Positions 19,201 through 28,340 of a stretch of 64,000 nt of DNA are shown piece by piece. Source of the DNA: Qipengyuania sediminis (GTDB taxonomy: Bacteria; Pseudomonadota; Alphaproteobacteria; Sphingomonadales; Sphingomonadaceae); the NCBI RefSeq assembly GCF_004358425.1, contig NZ_CP037948.1:930001-994000 (forward strand), written 5' to 3'. A program made the position numbers and the translations under genes. How positions within the stretch are numbered: position 1 is the first letter of the stretch; every line of letters starts with the position of its first letter. The notes under the pieces are model-generated. The model saw nothing but the letters and a program-made list of their open reading frames with translations. It did not search any database and had not been told where the DNA came from.

Positions 19201-20391
19201 TTAATCCGCCGTTATTCCTTTATCGCCGCGCGGCGCGTTCCAGAGCAGCGCGGCCAGGACGAGGACGAGCAAGGCAGCAACGCCCGCCGTGGCATAGCCC
19301 GCGGCGACCATGGAGATCAGCACCATCAGTAAGGAAATGCGATCGGCGAAGCTTAATCGCACTCGAAGAGGCGCATATCGGGACCCAAGATGAAGCAGGC
19401 CAAGCAGGACCGTGGGCAGCAGATAGCCTATCCACCCCGGTACGGTGATGACCCTGTGTGCGAGCAGGGCGACCAGGAGACCATCGCCGATGAGCCCGGC
19501 GATCGCCAGCGGGCGCGCCGAGGGGCCCCTTGCCCCGCCGAGGCTCTCGACATGATCGAAGACCCGCGCAATTGCGAAGGCGGCGCTGGCGAGTAGCAGG
19601 CTTGCAAGACCTGCGAGCGGCCAGGCCGCCAGCGCCGCCGCAGCCCCACCCGCCAGCCCGATCATGCCCGCGATATGTGGCGCTCGCGCCCAGCGCCCGC
19701 CCGCCGCCCTTAGTGCGAGCGCGAGCCCGGCCCGCTCGCTCAACGCCCGCCCCGGCGCGGTGAAGGGGGCCAGGCGAACCTGCCGCGAGATCCAGGCTCG
19801 CTCCGCGTCCTCGATCGCGAAGCGATCGACGCGGTGCCGCCAACGCCCTTCGGCGAGCAGCGACGGTTCGAGATCGCGGATCGGAGTGCCCGCCTGCAGC
19901 ACGATCCTCAATAAGGTTGAGGCAAGATCGCAGTCGGCGGGAAGCTCCGCCAGCCGTGCCACGCAATCGCCACGGGCGCGCAATACGCCGCTCCAGCCGC
20001 GGCTGGCATCGATCCGTTCGAACCCGAGCGGCAGCGCGGCTTCTGCGGGGAAGGCAAGGACGCCTGAGCGCTCGGCAAGTTGCGCGCGCACCGTTTCGGC
20101 ATCAGGGAGGACACCGTCGGCAAAAAGCATGACTTCGTCCGCCGCCGTTACCTGCGCGGCAAGCTTTGCAAAATTGCCTATCGCCTCGAACCGCAGCCCC
20201 GCCCGCCCGGCGTAAGCGCGCATGGCGTCGATCTCCGCATCTGGCTCGCCCGACATGCACAAGACACGCGAGCAACCGAGATGCGCCGCCGCGTCGATCT
20301 GATGGGCGAGCACCGGTTTCCCGGCGAAGCGCCGCAGTCCCGGCCTGTCGCCTGCCGGGTCGGCTGTCACGGAAAGCAAGGCGATGCGCAA
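19201..20391 (-). CDS. Degenerate nucleotidyltransferase / CDP-alcohol phosphotransferase-like membrane protein
   Basis: The 396 residues have two parts. Residues 1-130 resemble the sugar-nucleotidyltransferase fold (RRFAGKPVLAHQIDAA, MLFADGVLPD) but lack the usual glycine-rich NTP loop. Residues 200-396 resemble CDP-alcohol phosphotransferases: the DxxDGxxAR...GxxxDxxxD signature appears as D279, E282, S283, A287-R288, G299, D303 and V307, so it is only partly kept. About five to six TM helices follow from 240. The order matches the bifunctional inositol-phosphate cytidylyltransferase / dialkylether-type synthases. The domain reading is an inference; activity is doubtful. Confidence 0.55.
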   Translation of the reverse strand: MRIALLSVTADPAGDRPGLRRFAGKPVLAHQIDAAAHLGCSRVLCMSGEPDAEIDAMRAYAGRAGLRFEAIGNFAKLAAQVTAADEVMLFADGVLPDAETVRAQLAERSGVLAFPAEAALPLGFERIDASRGWSGVLRARGDCVARLAELPADCDLASTLLRIVLQAGTPIRDLEPSLLAEGRWRHRVDRFAIEDAERAWISRQVRLAPFTAPGRALSERAGLALALRAAGGRWARAPHIAGMIGLAGGAAAALAAWPLAGLASLLLASAAFAIARVFDHVESLGGARGPSARPLAIAGLIGDGLLVALLAHRVITVPGWIGYLLPTVLLGLLHLGSRYAPLRVRLSFADRISLLMVLISMVAAGYATAGVAALLVLVLAALLWNAPRGDKGITAD

Positions 20392-20465
20392 CGCGGCGAT
20401 CCGGGGTGGCGGGCGGGTCGGCGCGCCTTATCGCCACCGGGCCGCGAGCGGAAGCCGGCGCGCGA

Positions 20466-20777
20466 TCAGGGCGCGGCCTGTCCCCCGATCACATCCAGAC
20501 GCGACCCGATCACCCGCAGCGCCGCCGGATCGCCCGGCGCCCCGCGCTCCGCTTCTCGCGCGAGCCCGGCCAGTGCGTCGTCATGAAAGCTCGCTGCGAT
20601 GCCCTGAAGGCGCTGCGCGGCCATCCGCCAGTTCGCATCGCACCGTGACCGGCGCATCAGATCAAGCTGGCGCGATGCGCTTTCGAGAAATGCCAGCCGC
20701 AGTTCGGCGAAAAGCGCCAAATCCTCCCCCGCAGCAGCGGCGAGCGCGGTCTCGATCGTTCCGGATTCGTAAGCCAT
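20466..20777 (-). CDS. HPt-like protein lacking the phosphorylatable His
   Basis: A 103-residue helical protein whose pattern fits an HPt four-helix bundle: FAELRLAFLESASRQLDLM, then WRMAAQRLQGIAASF where HPt proteins have AHRLKGsaasf. The phosphorylatable His position is Gln55 (codon 20613-20615). ATG 20777 is preferred over GTG 20780 because CAAGGCG lies 6-7 nt upstream of it. It is first in the minus-strand operon with the degenerate nucleotidyltransferase, the unknown protein and the kinase-like protein. It faces the TipN-like gene across a CtrA-type box. Confidence 0.75.
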   Translation of the reverse strand: MAYESGTIETALAAAAGEDLALFAELRLAFLESASRQLDLMRRSRCDANWRMAAQRLQGIAASFHDDALAGLAREAERGAPGDPAALRVIGSRLDVIGGQAAP

Positions 20778-20799
20778 CACCGCCTTGCTAGGCCGAAAG

Positions 20800-20818
20800 G
20801 GTTAAAGCGGGTTTAACC
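20800..20818. promoter_or_regulatory. CtrA-type box, TTAA-N7-TTAA, in a divergent promoter region
   Basis: The 19-bp perfect inverted repeat GGTTAAA-N5-TTTAACC contains TTAA at 20802-20805 and 20813-20816 separated by exactly 7 nt. This is the published consensus of the alphaproteobacterial cell-cycle regulator CtrA. On the plus strand, TTTAAC (20812-20817) is 17 bp from a -10-like TATGCT (20835-20840). The box would thus overlap the -35, as in CtrA-activated promoters. The predicted start site is close to the ATG at 20847, where no ribosome-binding site is visible, so a leaderless mRNA is possible. Confidence 0.7.
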
Positions 20819-20846
20819 TTCCTCGGGGGTCAGATATGCTTCCCCC

Positions 20847-23444
20847 ATGACATCCGGCCAGCAAATCCGCGCTATCGACCCCGCAATTGATGGGGCCGGG
20901 ACGGGAGCGCCCCTTGGCGAGCCCACGCGTGAAGATTTGATGCAGGTTCATGCCGATTTGGAGGAGGTTGCGCGCGAAGCCCCGGAGCGCCGGGTTTGGC
21001 CCGTCGCGCTTGCGGTCCTGGCGACAGTGCTCATCGCGGCCTGGACTACGCTGTTCACGTGGACTCACCGCGAGGAACTGCTGGCCGGCGCGACATTTGC
21101 CCAGTGGACGGCCTGGCTCTCGCAATGGAGCCTCCCCGTGCTCTTGATCGCGGTCGCCTGGCTCATCGCCATGCGCAGCTCCGCACGCGAGGCAGCGCGG
21201 TTCGGCGACGCCGCCCACCGGCTCGCGGCGGAGTCGACCGCACTCGAGGCGCGGCTGACCGCAGTCAATCGCGAGCTGAGCCTGGCGCGCGATTTCCTCG
21301 CCGCACAGTCCCGCGATCTCGAATATCTGGGCCGTTCGGCCGCGGAGCGGATCTGCGAACATGCAGGCACGCTGCAGCGGCTGATCGCCGACAATGGCGC
21401 GCAGGTCGAGGCAATCGCGGGCGTCAGTCAGACCGCGCTCGCCAATATGGCCGAACTGCGCGACCAGCTTCCGGTCGTCGCCAATTCCGCCCGCGATGTG
21501 ACCAACCAGATCGGCGGAGCGGGGCGTAGCGCCAAGCAGCAGCTCGAGACCTTGGTCAGCGGTTTCGAGCGATTGAACGAGTTCGGGCAGGCCAGTGAGC
21601 GCCAGGTCGTCTCGCTACGCGAACGCATCGACGCCGCGATCGGCGAGCTCACCCAGCGGATCGCCGCGGTCGACGACACCAATGCTGCGCGGATCCAGGC
21701 TCTCCATGGCGAGCAGTCGGCGCGCGAAGAGGCGACGCTGGCGAACCTGCAAGCGCGGGGTGAGGCGTTGCAAGGCGAACTCGCCGCTGCGCATGAGACG
21801 CGCATGCTGGAAGAAGCGACTGCGCTGGCGGCGATGCGTGGGCGGGTTGCGACCTTCGTGAACGAGGCCCGCGAGGCGGCGAGCGTGGTGCGCGGCGGAG
21901 AGCGCGCGGCGATGGAGCTGTTCGAAACGCAGACGGCAGCCTTAAAGGACCGGCTAGCCGCGACAATCGAAGAGATCGCCGCGCTCGACCGCAAGGCGCT
22001 TGAAGCGGCGCAGGAGAAGCTTGCGGCGCTTGCCGGAGAGGCAGAAGCGGTGGACGAGCGCCTGCGTGCGAGCGACCGCGGGTTCGAGGAGCGCCTGGCG
22101 CAGCGGCGCGTCGAACTTGAAGCGGCAGAGACCGCGGCGCTCGCGGCAATGAAAGAACGGGCTGAGGCCCTCGACGGGATTCTCGGCCCCCGTTTCGCGG
22201 CTCAGGCAGCGCATGCGGAAAGCCTTACGACGCAAGGCGAGGCGCTGGCCGCGCGCGCCGCCGAGATCGACACGCAGCTTGCTGCCATCGTCGAGCGCAG
22301 CAGCAGCGCCGAAGCGTCGCTCGCCCGAGGGGCACATCATTTCGCGGCGACGGCGACCGAAAACGCCGCGCGCCTTTCCGAAAGCGAAGATGCAGTCGCG
22401 CGGCTTACCGAGGCAAGCGTCCGCGTTCTCGAGCTGATCCAGGCGGCCGCGGCGCACAGCCGCGACGATCTCCCGGCAGCGATCGCCGGGTTCGAGGGCC
22501 GGCTCGACACCGCAGCGCAGCGCGGCGCCGACATGCGAACAGCACTGGCGGAGGCTCGCGAACAAGGGGAGACATTGCATCGAACTCTCGCGGAGGTCCG
22601 CAGCGCTGGTGACGCCGCGATAAGGGACTTGGATAGCTATAAAGCGCGGCTGGCACAGACAGCGGAGCAGCAAGGCTCGGCGCTGGCATCGGTTCGCGAG
22701 GGGCTGGACGATACCGAGCGCCGCAACCTCGCACTCGCCGAAAGCGTCTCAACCGCTTTGACGGCGGCGATCGAGCGGATGAAGAGCGCGAGCGCGGCCA
22801 TGCTGTCCGAATTCGAGGTCGAGCACAGCGCTCGGGCCACGGCGCTCGCGGATCGCATCGGCAGCGACAGCGCCGCAGCGATTGATCGCGCGTTGGAGGC
22901 GCGCACCGCGCAAAGCGTAGCCAAGCTCGACGAAGCGACCTCGCGCTCGGTCGCGGCAGCGGAACAGGCTATCGCGGCGCTGCGGGATCAGCTCGCGCGC
23001 GTGCATGAGCTGACGGGCAATCTGGAAGCGCGTGCCACCCGTGCGCGCGAGCAGGTCGAGGAGCGCGTCGACAGCGACTTCGCCCGCCGCATGGCGCTGA
23101 TCACGGAAAGCCTCAATTCGCACAGCATCGATATCGCCAAGGCACTCTCGACCGAAGTAACCGACACCGCCTGGGCGAGCTACCTGAAAGGCGATCGCGG
23201 CGTATTCACGCGGCGCGCCGTGAAGCTGGTGGAAGGCGGGGACGCGCGAGCCATCGCCGTCCTGTTTGAAACCGACCACGAGTTTCGCGATCATGTCAGC
23301 CGATACATCCATGATTTCGAGGCGATGCTGCGGACCATGCTATCGACGCGTGACGGCCACGCTCTGGGCGTCACGCTGCTTTCGAGCGACATGGGGAAAC
23401 TTTACGTTACGCTGGCGCAGGCCATCCGCCGCTTGCGCGAATAG
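20847..23444 (+). CDS. TipN-like membrane-anchored coiled-coil protein
   Basis: An 865-residue protein with two N-terminal TM helices (about 50-70 and 93-111), then some 650 residues of Ala/Glu/Arg-rich coiled coil. The C-terminal domain is conserved-looking (YLKGDRGVFTRRAVKLV, VSRYIHDFEAMLRTML, LLSSDMGKLYVTLAQAI). Length and layout match Caulobacter TipN (about 888 residues), the new-pole landmark that recruits flagellar and division factors. The match is by architecture and from memory, not by alignment. A CtrA-type box sits over its predicted -35. It may mark a pole or organise membrane protein complexes. Confidence 0.7.
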   Translation: MTSGQQIRAIDPAIDGAGTGAPLGEPTREDLMQVHADLEEVAREAPERRVWPVALAVLATVLIAAWTTLFTWTHREELLAGATFAQWTAWLSQWSLPVLLIAVAWLIAMRSSAREAARFGDAAHRLAAESTALEARLTAVNRELSLARDFLAAQSRDLEYLGRSAAERICEHAGTLQRLIADNGAQVEAIAGVSQTALANMAELRDQLPVVANSARDVTNQIGGAGRSAKQQLETLVSGFERLNEFGQASERQVVSLRERIDAAIGELTQRIAAVDDTNAARIQALHGEQSAREEATLANLQARGEALQGELAAAHETRMLEEATALAAMRGRVATFVNEAREAASVVRGGERAAMELFETQTAALKDRLAATIEEIAALDRKALEAAQEKLAALAGEAEAVDERLRASDRGFEERLAQRRVELEAAETAALAAMKERAEALDGILGPRFAAQAAHAESLTTQGEALAARAAEIDTQLAAIVERSSSAEASLARGAHHFAATATENAARLSESEDAVARLTEASVRVLELIQAAAAHSRDDLPAAIAGFEGRLDTAAQRGADMRTALAEAREQGETLHRTLAEVRSAGDAAIRDLDSYKARLAQTAEQQGSALASVREGLDDTERRNLALAESVSTALTAAIERMKSASAAMLSEFEVEHSARATALADRIGSDSAAAIDRALEARTAQSVAKLDEATSRSVAAAEQAIAALRDQLARVHELTGNLEARATRAREQVEERVDSDFARRMALITESLNSHSIDIAKALSTEVTDTAWASYLKGDRGVFTRRAVKLVEGGDARAIAVLFETDHEFRDHVSRYIHDFEAMLRTMLSTRDGHALGVTLLSSDMGKLYVTLAQAIRRLRE

Positions 23445-23714
23445 TCAGTCAAACCAAGTCGTTACGTCGACCGCTTCGATCCCAACCCAGCCCCGGACGT
23501 AGTTCGCGACATAGAGTGCGGTGAGAAGCGCTGCGATCACTGTCGCGCGCAGGACCAGTCTGCCGGGGCGGAAATTCGCCGGAGCACTGTCGGCCTGGCC
23601 CGGGATCAGCGGTTCACCCGCTTCTTCGTGCGTGCGGACGCCGAAGGGGAGGAGGACGAAGGCGGTCATTACCCAAATGAGGAAATAGATCGCGACGATC
23701 GAGGTCCACTGCAC
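23445..23714 (-). CDS. DUF1467 family membrane protein
   Basis: An 89-residue protein beginning MQWTSIVAIYFLIWVMTAF, with two TM helices (about 5-25 and 57-75) and the family sequence LPFGVRTHEEAGE between them. DUF1467 proteins commonly lie at the end of alphaproteobacterial nuo-birA-coaX-rnj clusters, as here. Function unknown. It is 11 bp downstream of the RNase J gene and converges with the TipN-like gene, the two stops being adjacent. Confidence 0.88.
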   Translation of the reverse strand: MQWTSIVAIYFLIWVMTAFVLLPFGVRTHEEAGEPLIPGQADSAPANFRPGRLVLRATVIAALLTALYVANYVRGWVGIEAVDVTTWFD

Positions 23715-23725
23715 CGCCAGCCCCC

Positions 23726-25375
23726 CTAAACCTCTGGAATGATGACACGAACTTGCGGCCGCTTGCCCGACCAGCGCTGCGCCGCACGGCGGGCGGCGAG
23801 GCGGGCGGCTTCCACGATCTCGGCCCGATCACTGCGCGCGGCGCCCTTCAGCTTCGAAAATGCACCTGCGATGTCGAAACGCGTTTCTTCCAGAAAAGCC
23901 GGCAAGTCCTCGTCAAGCGGCAAGCCGATGGCTTCGACGTGCGCCGTCCCCCCCTTCCCCAGCACCACGATCACCAGCCCATCGCGGCTTAGCCGGCGGC
24001 GCATGGTTACGGCGTCGCCGTCCGCGGGCACGATGATGTCGCCATCGAGCACCAGACGGCCGTTGCGGACCTCGGCGATCTTGCCCGGCGCGCCGGGGGC
24101 GAGACGCACGATCTCGCCATTGCGCTGCACCACCGCGCTCGGGATACCCCGCGCGAGGCCGAGCCGCGCCTGTTCCTGCATGTGCCGCATCTCGCCATGG
24201 ACCGGCACCAGCACCTGCGGCCGCAGCCAGTCATAGATCGCTTCGAGCTCTGGCCTGCCGGGGTGGCCGGAGACATGGATCTCGCTCTGCCGGTCGGTCA
24301 CCATCTCAATCCCGCGCGCGGCTAGACGGTTCTGGACAAGTCCGATGGCGAGTTCGTTGCCGGGGATCTGGCGGCTGGAGAACAGCACCACATCACCCGC
24401 CGTGAGCGCCAGCGGATGGCTGTCTTCCGCGATCCGGGCGAGCGCGGCGCGCGGCTCCCCCTGACCGCCGGTAGCGAGGATCAGTACTTCGCCCCGCGGC
24501 AGGCGCATCGCGGTGTCGAAATCGACCGGCTCGGGGAAGTCTGCGAGATAGCCGTTGTCCTGCGCCACCTCCAGGATGCGCTCGAGGCTGCGCCCGGCGA
24601 TACAGACCTGACGCCCGGTCTCGCGCGCGACGTCGCCCAGCGTCTGCATCCGCGCGACATTGCTGGCGAAGGTCGTCACCAGCACGCGCTTGTTCGAGTG
24701 CTTGCGCACCTCCTCGAGCAGACCGCGATGCACCGCGCCCTCACTGCCGCTGGGGGCGGGGTTGAAGACGTTGGTGCTGTCGCAGACCAGCGCCAGCACC
24801 CCTTCGTCGCCGATTGCGCGCAGCTCTTCCTCGGTGGTGGGCGTGCCGATAATGGGGTCTTCGTCAAGCTTCCAGTCGCCGGAGTGGAACACGCGGCCGA
24901 ACGGCGTCTCGATCAGAAGGGCGTTTCCTTCCGCGATCGAATGGGCGAGCGGGAGATAAGTGATCGTGAAGGGTCCGATCTGGAGTGTGCCGTGATCCTC
25001 CTCGATCACGATCAGCGCGACTTCGTCGGTCAGCCCTGCCTCCGCCAGCTTGCGCGCCACCAAGTCCGCGGTGAAAGGCGTCGCAAAGAGCGGCACGCCG
25101 AGATCGGCGGCAAAATAGGGCACCGCGCCGATATGATCCTCGTGCGCATGGGTCAGCACAATTCCGTCGAGCTGGGCGGCGCGTTCTTCGATGAATTCGA
25201 GATCGGCGAAGACCAGATCGACACCGGGGTATTCCCCGCCCGAGAAGCTCATGCCGAGATCGACCATCAGCCAGCGGCCGCGGCAGCCGTAAAGGTTGAC
25301 GTTCATCCCGATCTCGCCCGAGCCGCCGAGGGCCAGAAACAGCAGCTCCTCTTCGGGCGCGAAATTGGCCTTCAC
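23726..25375 (-). CDS. rnj: Ribonuclease J
   Basis: Metallo-beta-lactamase / beta-CASP ribonuclease, acting as 5'-3' exonuclease and endonuclease in rRNA maturation and mRNA decay. The 549 residues show the metal motif [12 protein letters not shown] near residue 75, the beta-CASP region, and [15 protein letters not shown] in the C-terminal part. The start overlaps the coaX stop by 4 bp. The order birA-coaX-rnj after nuoN is typical of alphaproteobacteria. Confidence 0.95.
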   Translation of the reverse strand: MKANFAPEEELLFLALGGSGEIGMNVNLYGCRGRWLMVDLGMSFSGGEYPGVDLVFADLEFIEERAAQLDGIVLTHAHEDHIGAVPYFAADLGVPLFATPFTADLVARKLAEAGLTDEVALIVIEEDHGTLQIGPFTITYLPLAHSIAEGNALLIETPFGRVFHSGDWKLDEDPIIGTPTTEEELRAIGDEGVLALVCDSTNVFNPAPSGSEGAVHRGLLEEVRKHSNKRVLVTTFASNVARMQTLGDVARETGRQVCIAGRSLERILEVAQDNGYLADFPEPVDFDTAMRLPRGEVLILATGGQGEPRAALARIAEDSHPLALTAGDVVLFSSRQIPGNELAIGLVQNRLAARGIEMVTDRQSEIHVSGHPGRPELEAIYDWLRPQVLVPVHGEMRHMQEQARLGLARGIPSAVVQRNGEIVRLAPGAPGKIAEVRNGRLVLDGDIIVPADGDAVTMRRRLSRDGLVIVVLGKGGTAHVEAIGLPLDEDLPAFLEETRFDIAGAFSKLKGAARSDRAEIVEAARLAARRAAQRWSGKRPQVRVIIPEV

Positions 25376-26145
25376 GCCGCGCGCTCCGCGAGGATCGCGA
25401 GCCCATCCAGGGTCAGGTCGCTGTCGACATGATCGAAGAGCGCGGTGTGCCGGTCGAACAGCAGCGCCAGACCCCCGGTGGCGAAGACCTTCGCGGGCCG
25501 CCCGATTTCCGCCTTCATCTTCGCCGTCAGCCCTTCCGTCATCGCGACATAGCCCCAGAACACGCCGATCAGCATCTGGTCTTCGGTATTGGTGCCGATG
25601 ACGCTGGCCGACCGCGGCGCCTCGATCGCGATGCGCGGCAGCTTGGCGGTGTTGCCAACCAGCGCATCGAGCGAGAGATTGATGCCCGGTGCGATAATGC
25701 CGCCCTTGTAAGCGCCGTTGAAGTCGATCGCATCGAAGGTCGTGGCGGTGCCGAAATCGATGACGATAAGGTCGCCGCCGTATTTCTCATGCGCGGCGAT
25801 GGCATTGAGCGCGCGGTCCGCGCCGAGCGAGCGGGGCTCCTCGACGTCGACCGCCATGCCCCAACCCGCCGCTCCCTGGCCGGCGATCAGTGGCTCGACG
25901 CCGAAGTACTTCTGCGCCAGCACGGTGAGGTTGTGGACTGCGCGCGGCACCACCGAGCCGATGATGATTTGCGTCACGTCACTGCGCGCGAAGCCTTCGA
26001 TCGTAAGCAGCTGCAGCAGCCAGACGGCATATTCGTCGCCGGTGCGGCGCGGATCGGTCGCGATCCGCCAGCGAGCCTTCTGCGCGCGCCCGTCGTAAAG
26101 CGCGAAGACGACATTGGTGTTGCCGACATCGGCGGCCAGCAGCAT
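25372..26145 (-). CDS. coaX: Type III pantothenate kinase
   Basis: Phosphorylates pantothenate, the first step of coenzyme A synthesis. It is a 257-residue ASKHA-fold enzyme. ATG 26145 gives the expected N-terminus [19 protein letters not shown] with the phosphate-1 motif DVGNT. Other motifs are [17 protein letters not shown] and [13 protein letters not shown]. The upstream extension of the frame is birA antisense-like noise. It lies 4 bp downstream of birA. Confidence 0.95.
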   Translation of the reverse strand: MLLAADVGNTNVVFALYDGRAQKARWRIATDPRRTGDEYAVWLLQLLTIEGFARSDVTQIIIGSVVPRAVHNLTVLAQKYFGVEPLIAGQGAAGWGMAVDVEEPRSLGADRALNAIAAHEKYGGDLIVIDFGTATTFDAIDFNGAYKGGIIAPGINLSLDALVGNTAKLPRIAIEAPRSASVIGTNTEDQMLIGVFWGYVAMTEGLTAKMKAEIGRPAKVFATGGLALLFDRHTALFDHVDSDLTLDGLAILAERAA

Positions 26146-26149
26146 CGGC

Positions 26150-26878
26150 TTACCCTTTTCGATCCGCGAAGAAGACGTCGCCGGCGTGCATGACACGCGT
26201 GCTGCCATCCGCCAAGCGCAGCCGCAACGCTCCATCTCCCTCCAGCCCGTCATAGGTCCCGTCGAGCGGTTGTTCCCCCGGCGGCACGACTCTCAACGGC
26301 GTACCCCTTGCGTGCGCGGCCGCCTGCCAACGGCGCAGCAGGGGGTCGAGCCCAAAGCTGCGCCACCGCTCGCGTTCACGCTCGAGCGCGGCGGCGAGTG
26401 CATGGGCGAAGAAGTCGCGGTCGGGCGCAGGCGCGAGGTCAGCAATAGCCAGCGTGGCCCGACCCGGAAGCTCCGGCGCAGATGCCAGATTGACGCCGAT
26501 GCCGACCACCAGTGCATCTTGCGCGCGTTCGAGCAGGATGCCCGCCAGTTTGGCCCCGGCATGGATCACGTCGTTGGGCCATTTCAGCTGGAGCGGTGCG
26601 AGGTCAGGCAGCAACGGCGCGACCGTTTCATAAACCGCAAGCCCGGCGGCGAAGGCGAAGCTGGCCGCTGGCGGATCGCCGGGGCCGAGGCGGATGACGG
26701 TCGAGCCCATGAAATTGCCCGCCCCGTCGCTCCAGCGGCGCCCCTGCCGCCCACGCCCCGCGCTCTGGCGGTCAGCGACGAGCCAGCTGCCTTCGGGCAT
26801 GGGTTCCCCGGCGGCAAGCGCGGCAAGGACGTCGGCGTTGGTCGATCCGGTCTCCGCGACCGTGCGAATGCTGCTCAA
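26150..26878 (-). CDS. birA: Biotin--[acetyl-CoA-carboxylase] ligase
   Basis: Attaches biotin to the carboxyl carrier protein. This is the short form of about 242 residues without the DNA-binding domain. It shows [10 protein letters not shown], the biotinyl-AMP loop [15 protein letters not shown] and GIGVNLA. The start is uncertain. A TTG at 26878, 4 bp after the nuoN stop, gives the family-like N-terminus [13 protein letters not shown]; an ATG at 26926 would overlap nuoN by 44 bp and add residues without likely homology. Confidence 0.92.
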   Translation of the reverse strand: MSSIRTVAETGSTNADVLAALAAGEPMPEGSWLVADRQSAGRGRQGRRWSDGAGNFMGSTVIRLGPGDPPAASFAFAAGLAVYETVAPLLPDLAPLQLKWPNDVIHAGAKLAGILLERAQDALVVGIGVNLASAPELPGRATLAIADLAPAPDRDFFAHALAAALERERERWRSFGLDPLLRRWQAAAHARGTPLRVVPPGEQPLDGTYDGLEGDGALRLRLADGSTRVMHAGDVFFADRKG

Positions 26879-26882
26879 GAGA

Positions 26883-28340
26883 TCAGGCGATACGGAACAG
26901 TGCGTTCGCCGCCGCGCCGCTGACATCGCCCAGCCATCCGGTCGCGAAATAGCCCAGCGGGGAGATCGCGAGCACGCAGGCGATCAGCACGGTCCAATGC
27001 CCGGCCGGGCTCCGCGTTTCGGGCGCGCTAGCCGGCTCGTCGAACATCATCACCTTGATGACCTTGAGGTAGTAGAACGCGCCGATCACGCTGCCGATCA
27101 CCGCGATAACGGCGATCGCGAACAGTCCCGCCTGCACCGCCGCCTGGAACACGACCAGCTTGGCGTAAAAGCCAAGCAGCGGCGGAATACCGGCGAGGCT
27201 GAACATCAGCAGCAAGAGGCACAGGGCGATGGCGGGGCGGGTGCGCCACAGCCCGGAAATGTCGGCCAACGTCTCGAGTGGTTTGCCCTCAGCATCCTGC
27301 AGCATGAGCAGCGCGGCGAAGCTGCCCAGCGTCATCGCGACATAGATCGCCATGTAGATTGCGACCGAAGCCGCGCCCGCCGGGGTTGCGCAGGCGAGCC
27401 CGATCAACAGGAAGCCGATATTGTTGATCGCGCTATAGGCCATCAGGCGTTTGAGGTTCTGCTGCCCGATCGCGCCCAGCGCGCCGACCACGATCGAGGC
27501 AAGGGCCACGAAGACGACGATCTGCCGCCAGGCCTCCGCCTCGCCGCCGAACGGCCCCAATGCGAGCCGCATCAGCATCCCGACCGCCGCGACCTTGGGC
27601 GCGCTCGCGAAGAAGGCCGTGACCGGGGTCGGCGCGCCTTCGTAGACGTCGGGCGTCCACATGTGGAACGGCACCGCGGCGATCTTGAACGCCGCCCCGG
27701 CAAGGACGAAGACAACACCGAAAAGCGCGCCCATCGGGAAACTTCCGTCGAAGGCGGCGCGGATGCCGGGATAGCTCGTCGTACCGGCGAAGCCATAGAC
27801 GAGGCTCATGCCGTAGAGGATGATGCCCGAGGCGAGCGCGCCGAGGATGAAGTACTTCAAACCCGCCTCGTTCGACCGCCAGTCGTTCCTGAGGAAGCTT
27901 GCGAAGATGTAGCTCGACAGACTCGACATCTCGAGCCCGATGTAAAGCGTCATGAGGTCGTTCGCGGAGACCATCATGCCGGCGCCGACCGCGCTGAACA
28001 GAATCAGCACGGGGTATTCGCCGCGATAGGCGCTGCGTTCGGCAAAGAAGCGACGGGTCATCATGAGGCAGGCGGCGGTCGCGAGATAGATCAGCACCTT
28101 GGCGAAGCTGCCGAAAGCATCGACCCGGTACAGACCGCCAAAGGCGTCTGCGGCCGGGCTTTCCCGCCACAGCGCGCCCGCGGTAAAGATCGCCGCCCCG
28201 AACAGCGCCGCCGCCGCGAGGATGGTGACTGCTCGTGCCGTCCGCGCGCCGGTCCAGGCGACGACGAGCAGCAGCGTGAGGCCGGTCAGCGACAAGCCGA
28301 TCTCGGCGCCGGTGAGATAGAGTGAGGTCGCGAAGTCCAT
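26883..28340 (-). CDS. nuoN: NADH-quinone oxidoreductase subunit N
   Basis: Antiporter-like proton-pumping membrane subunit of complex I. The 485-residue product has about 14 TM helices and the proton-channel segments typical of the Mrp family. ATG 28340 overlaps the nuoM stop by 1 bp (TGATG) and gives [18 protein letters not shown]. It is the last subunit gene of the nuo cluster and is followed after 4 bp by birA. Confidence 0.97.
   Translation of the reverse strand: MDFATSLYLTGAEIGLSLTGLTLLLVVAWTGARTARAVTILAAAALFGAAIFTAGALWRESPAADAFGGLYRVDAFGSFAKVLIYLATAACLMMTRRFFAERSAYRGEYPVLILFSAVGAGMMVSANDLMTLYIGLEMSSLSSYIFASFLRNDWRSNEAGLKYFILGALASGIILYGMSLVYGFAGTTSYPGIRAAFDGSFPMGALFGVVFVLAGAAFKIAAVPFHMWTPDVYEGAPTPVTAFFASAPKVAAVGMLMRLALGPFGGEAEAWRQIVVFVALASIVVGALGAIGQQNLKRLMAYSAINNIGFLLIGLACATPAGAASVAIYMAIYVAMTLGSFAALLMLQDAEGKPLETLADISGLWRTRPAIALCLLLLMFSLAGIPPLLGFYAKLVVFQAAVQAGLFAIAVIAVIGSVIGAFYYLKVIKVMMFDEPASAPETRSPAGHWTVLIACVLAISPLGYFATGWLGDVSGAAANALFRIA

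Noticed and set aside
19199..19214. Second CtrA-like site (TTAA-N7-TTAT) inside the pseudo-signalling operon
   Set aside because: One half-site is imperfect and it lies at the end of a coding region; more likely chance.
26694..28325. 543-codon plus-strand frame opposite nuoN and birA
   Set aside because: Antisense to conserved genes, Arg/Asp/Glu-rich with no domain pattern.
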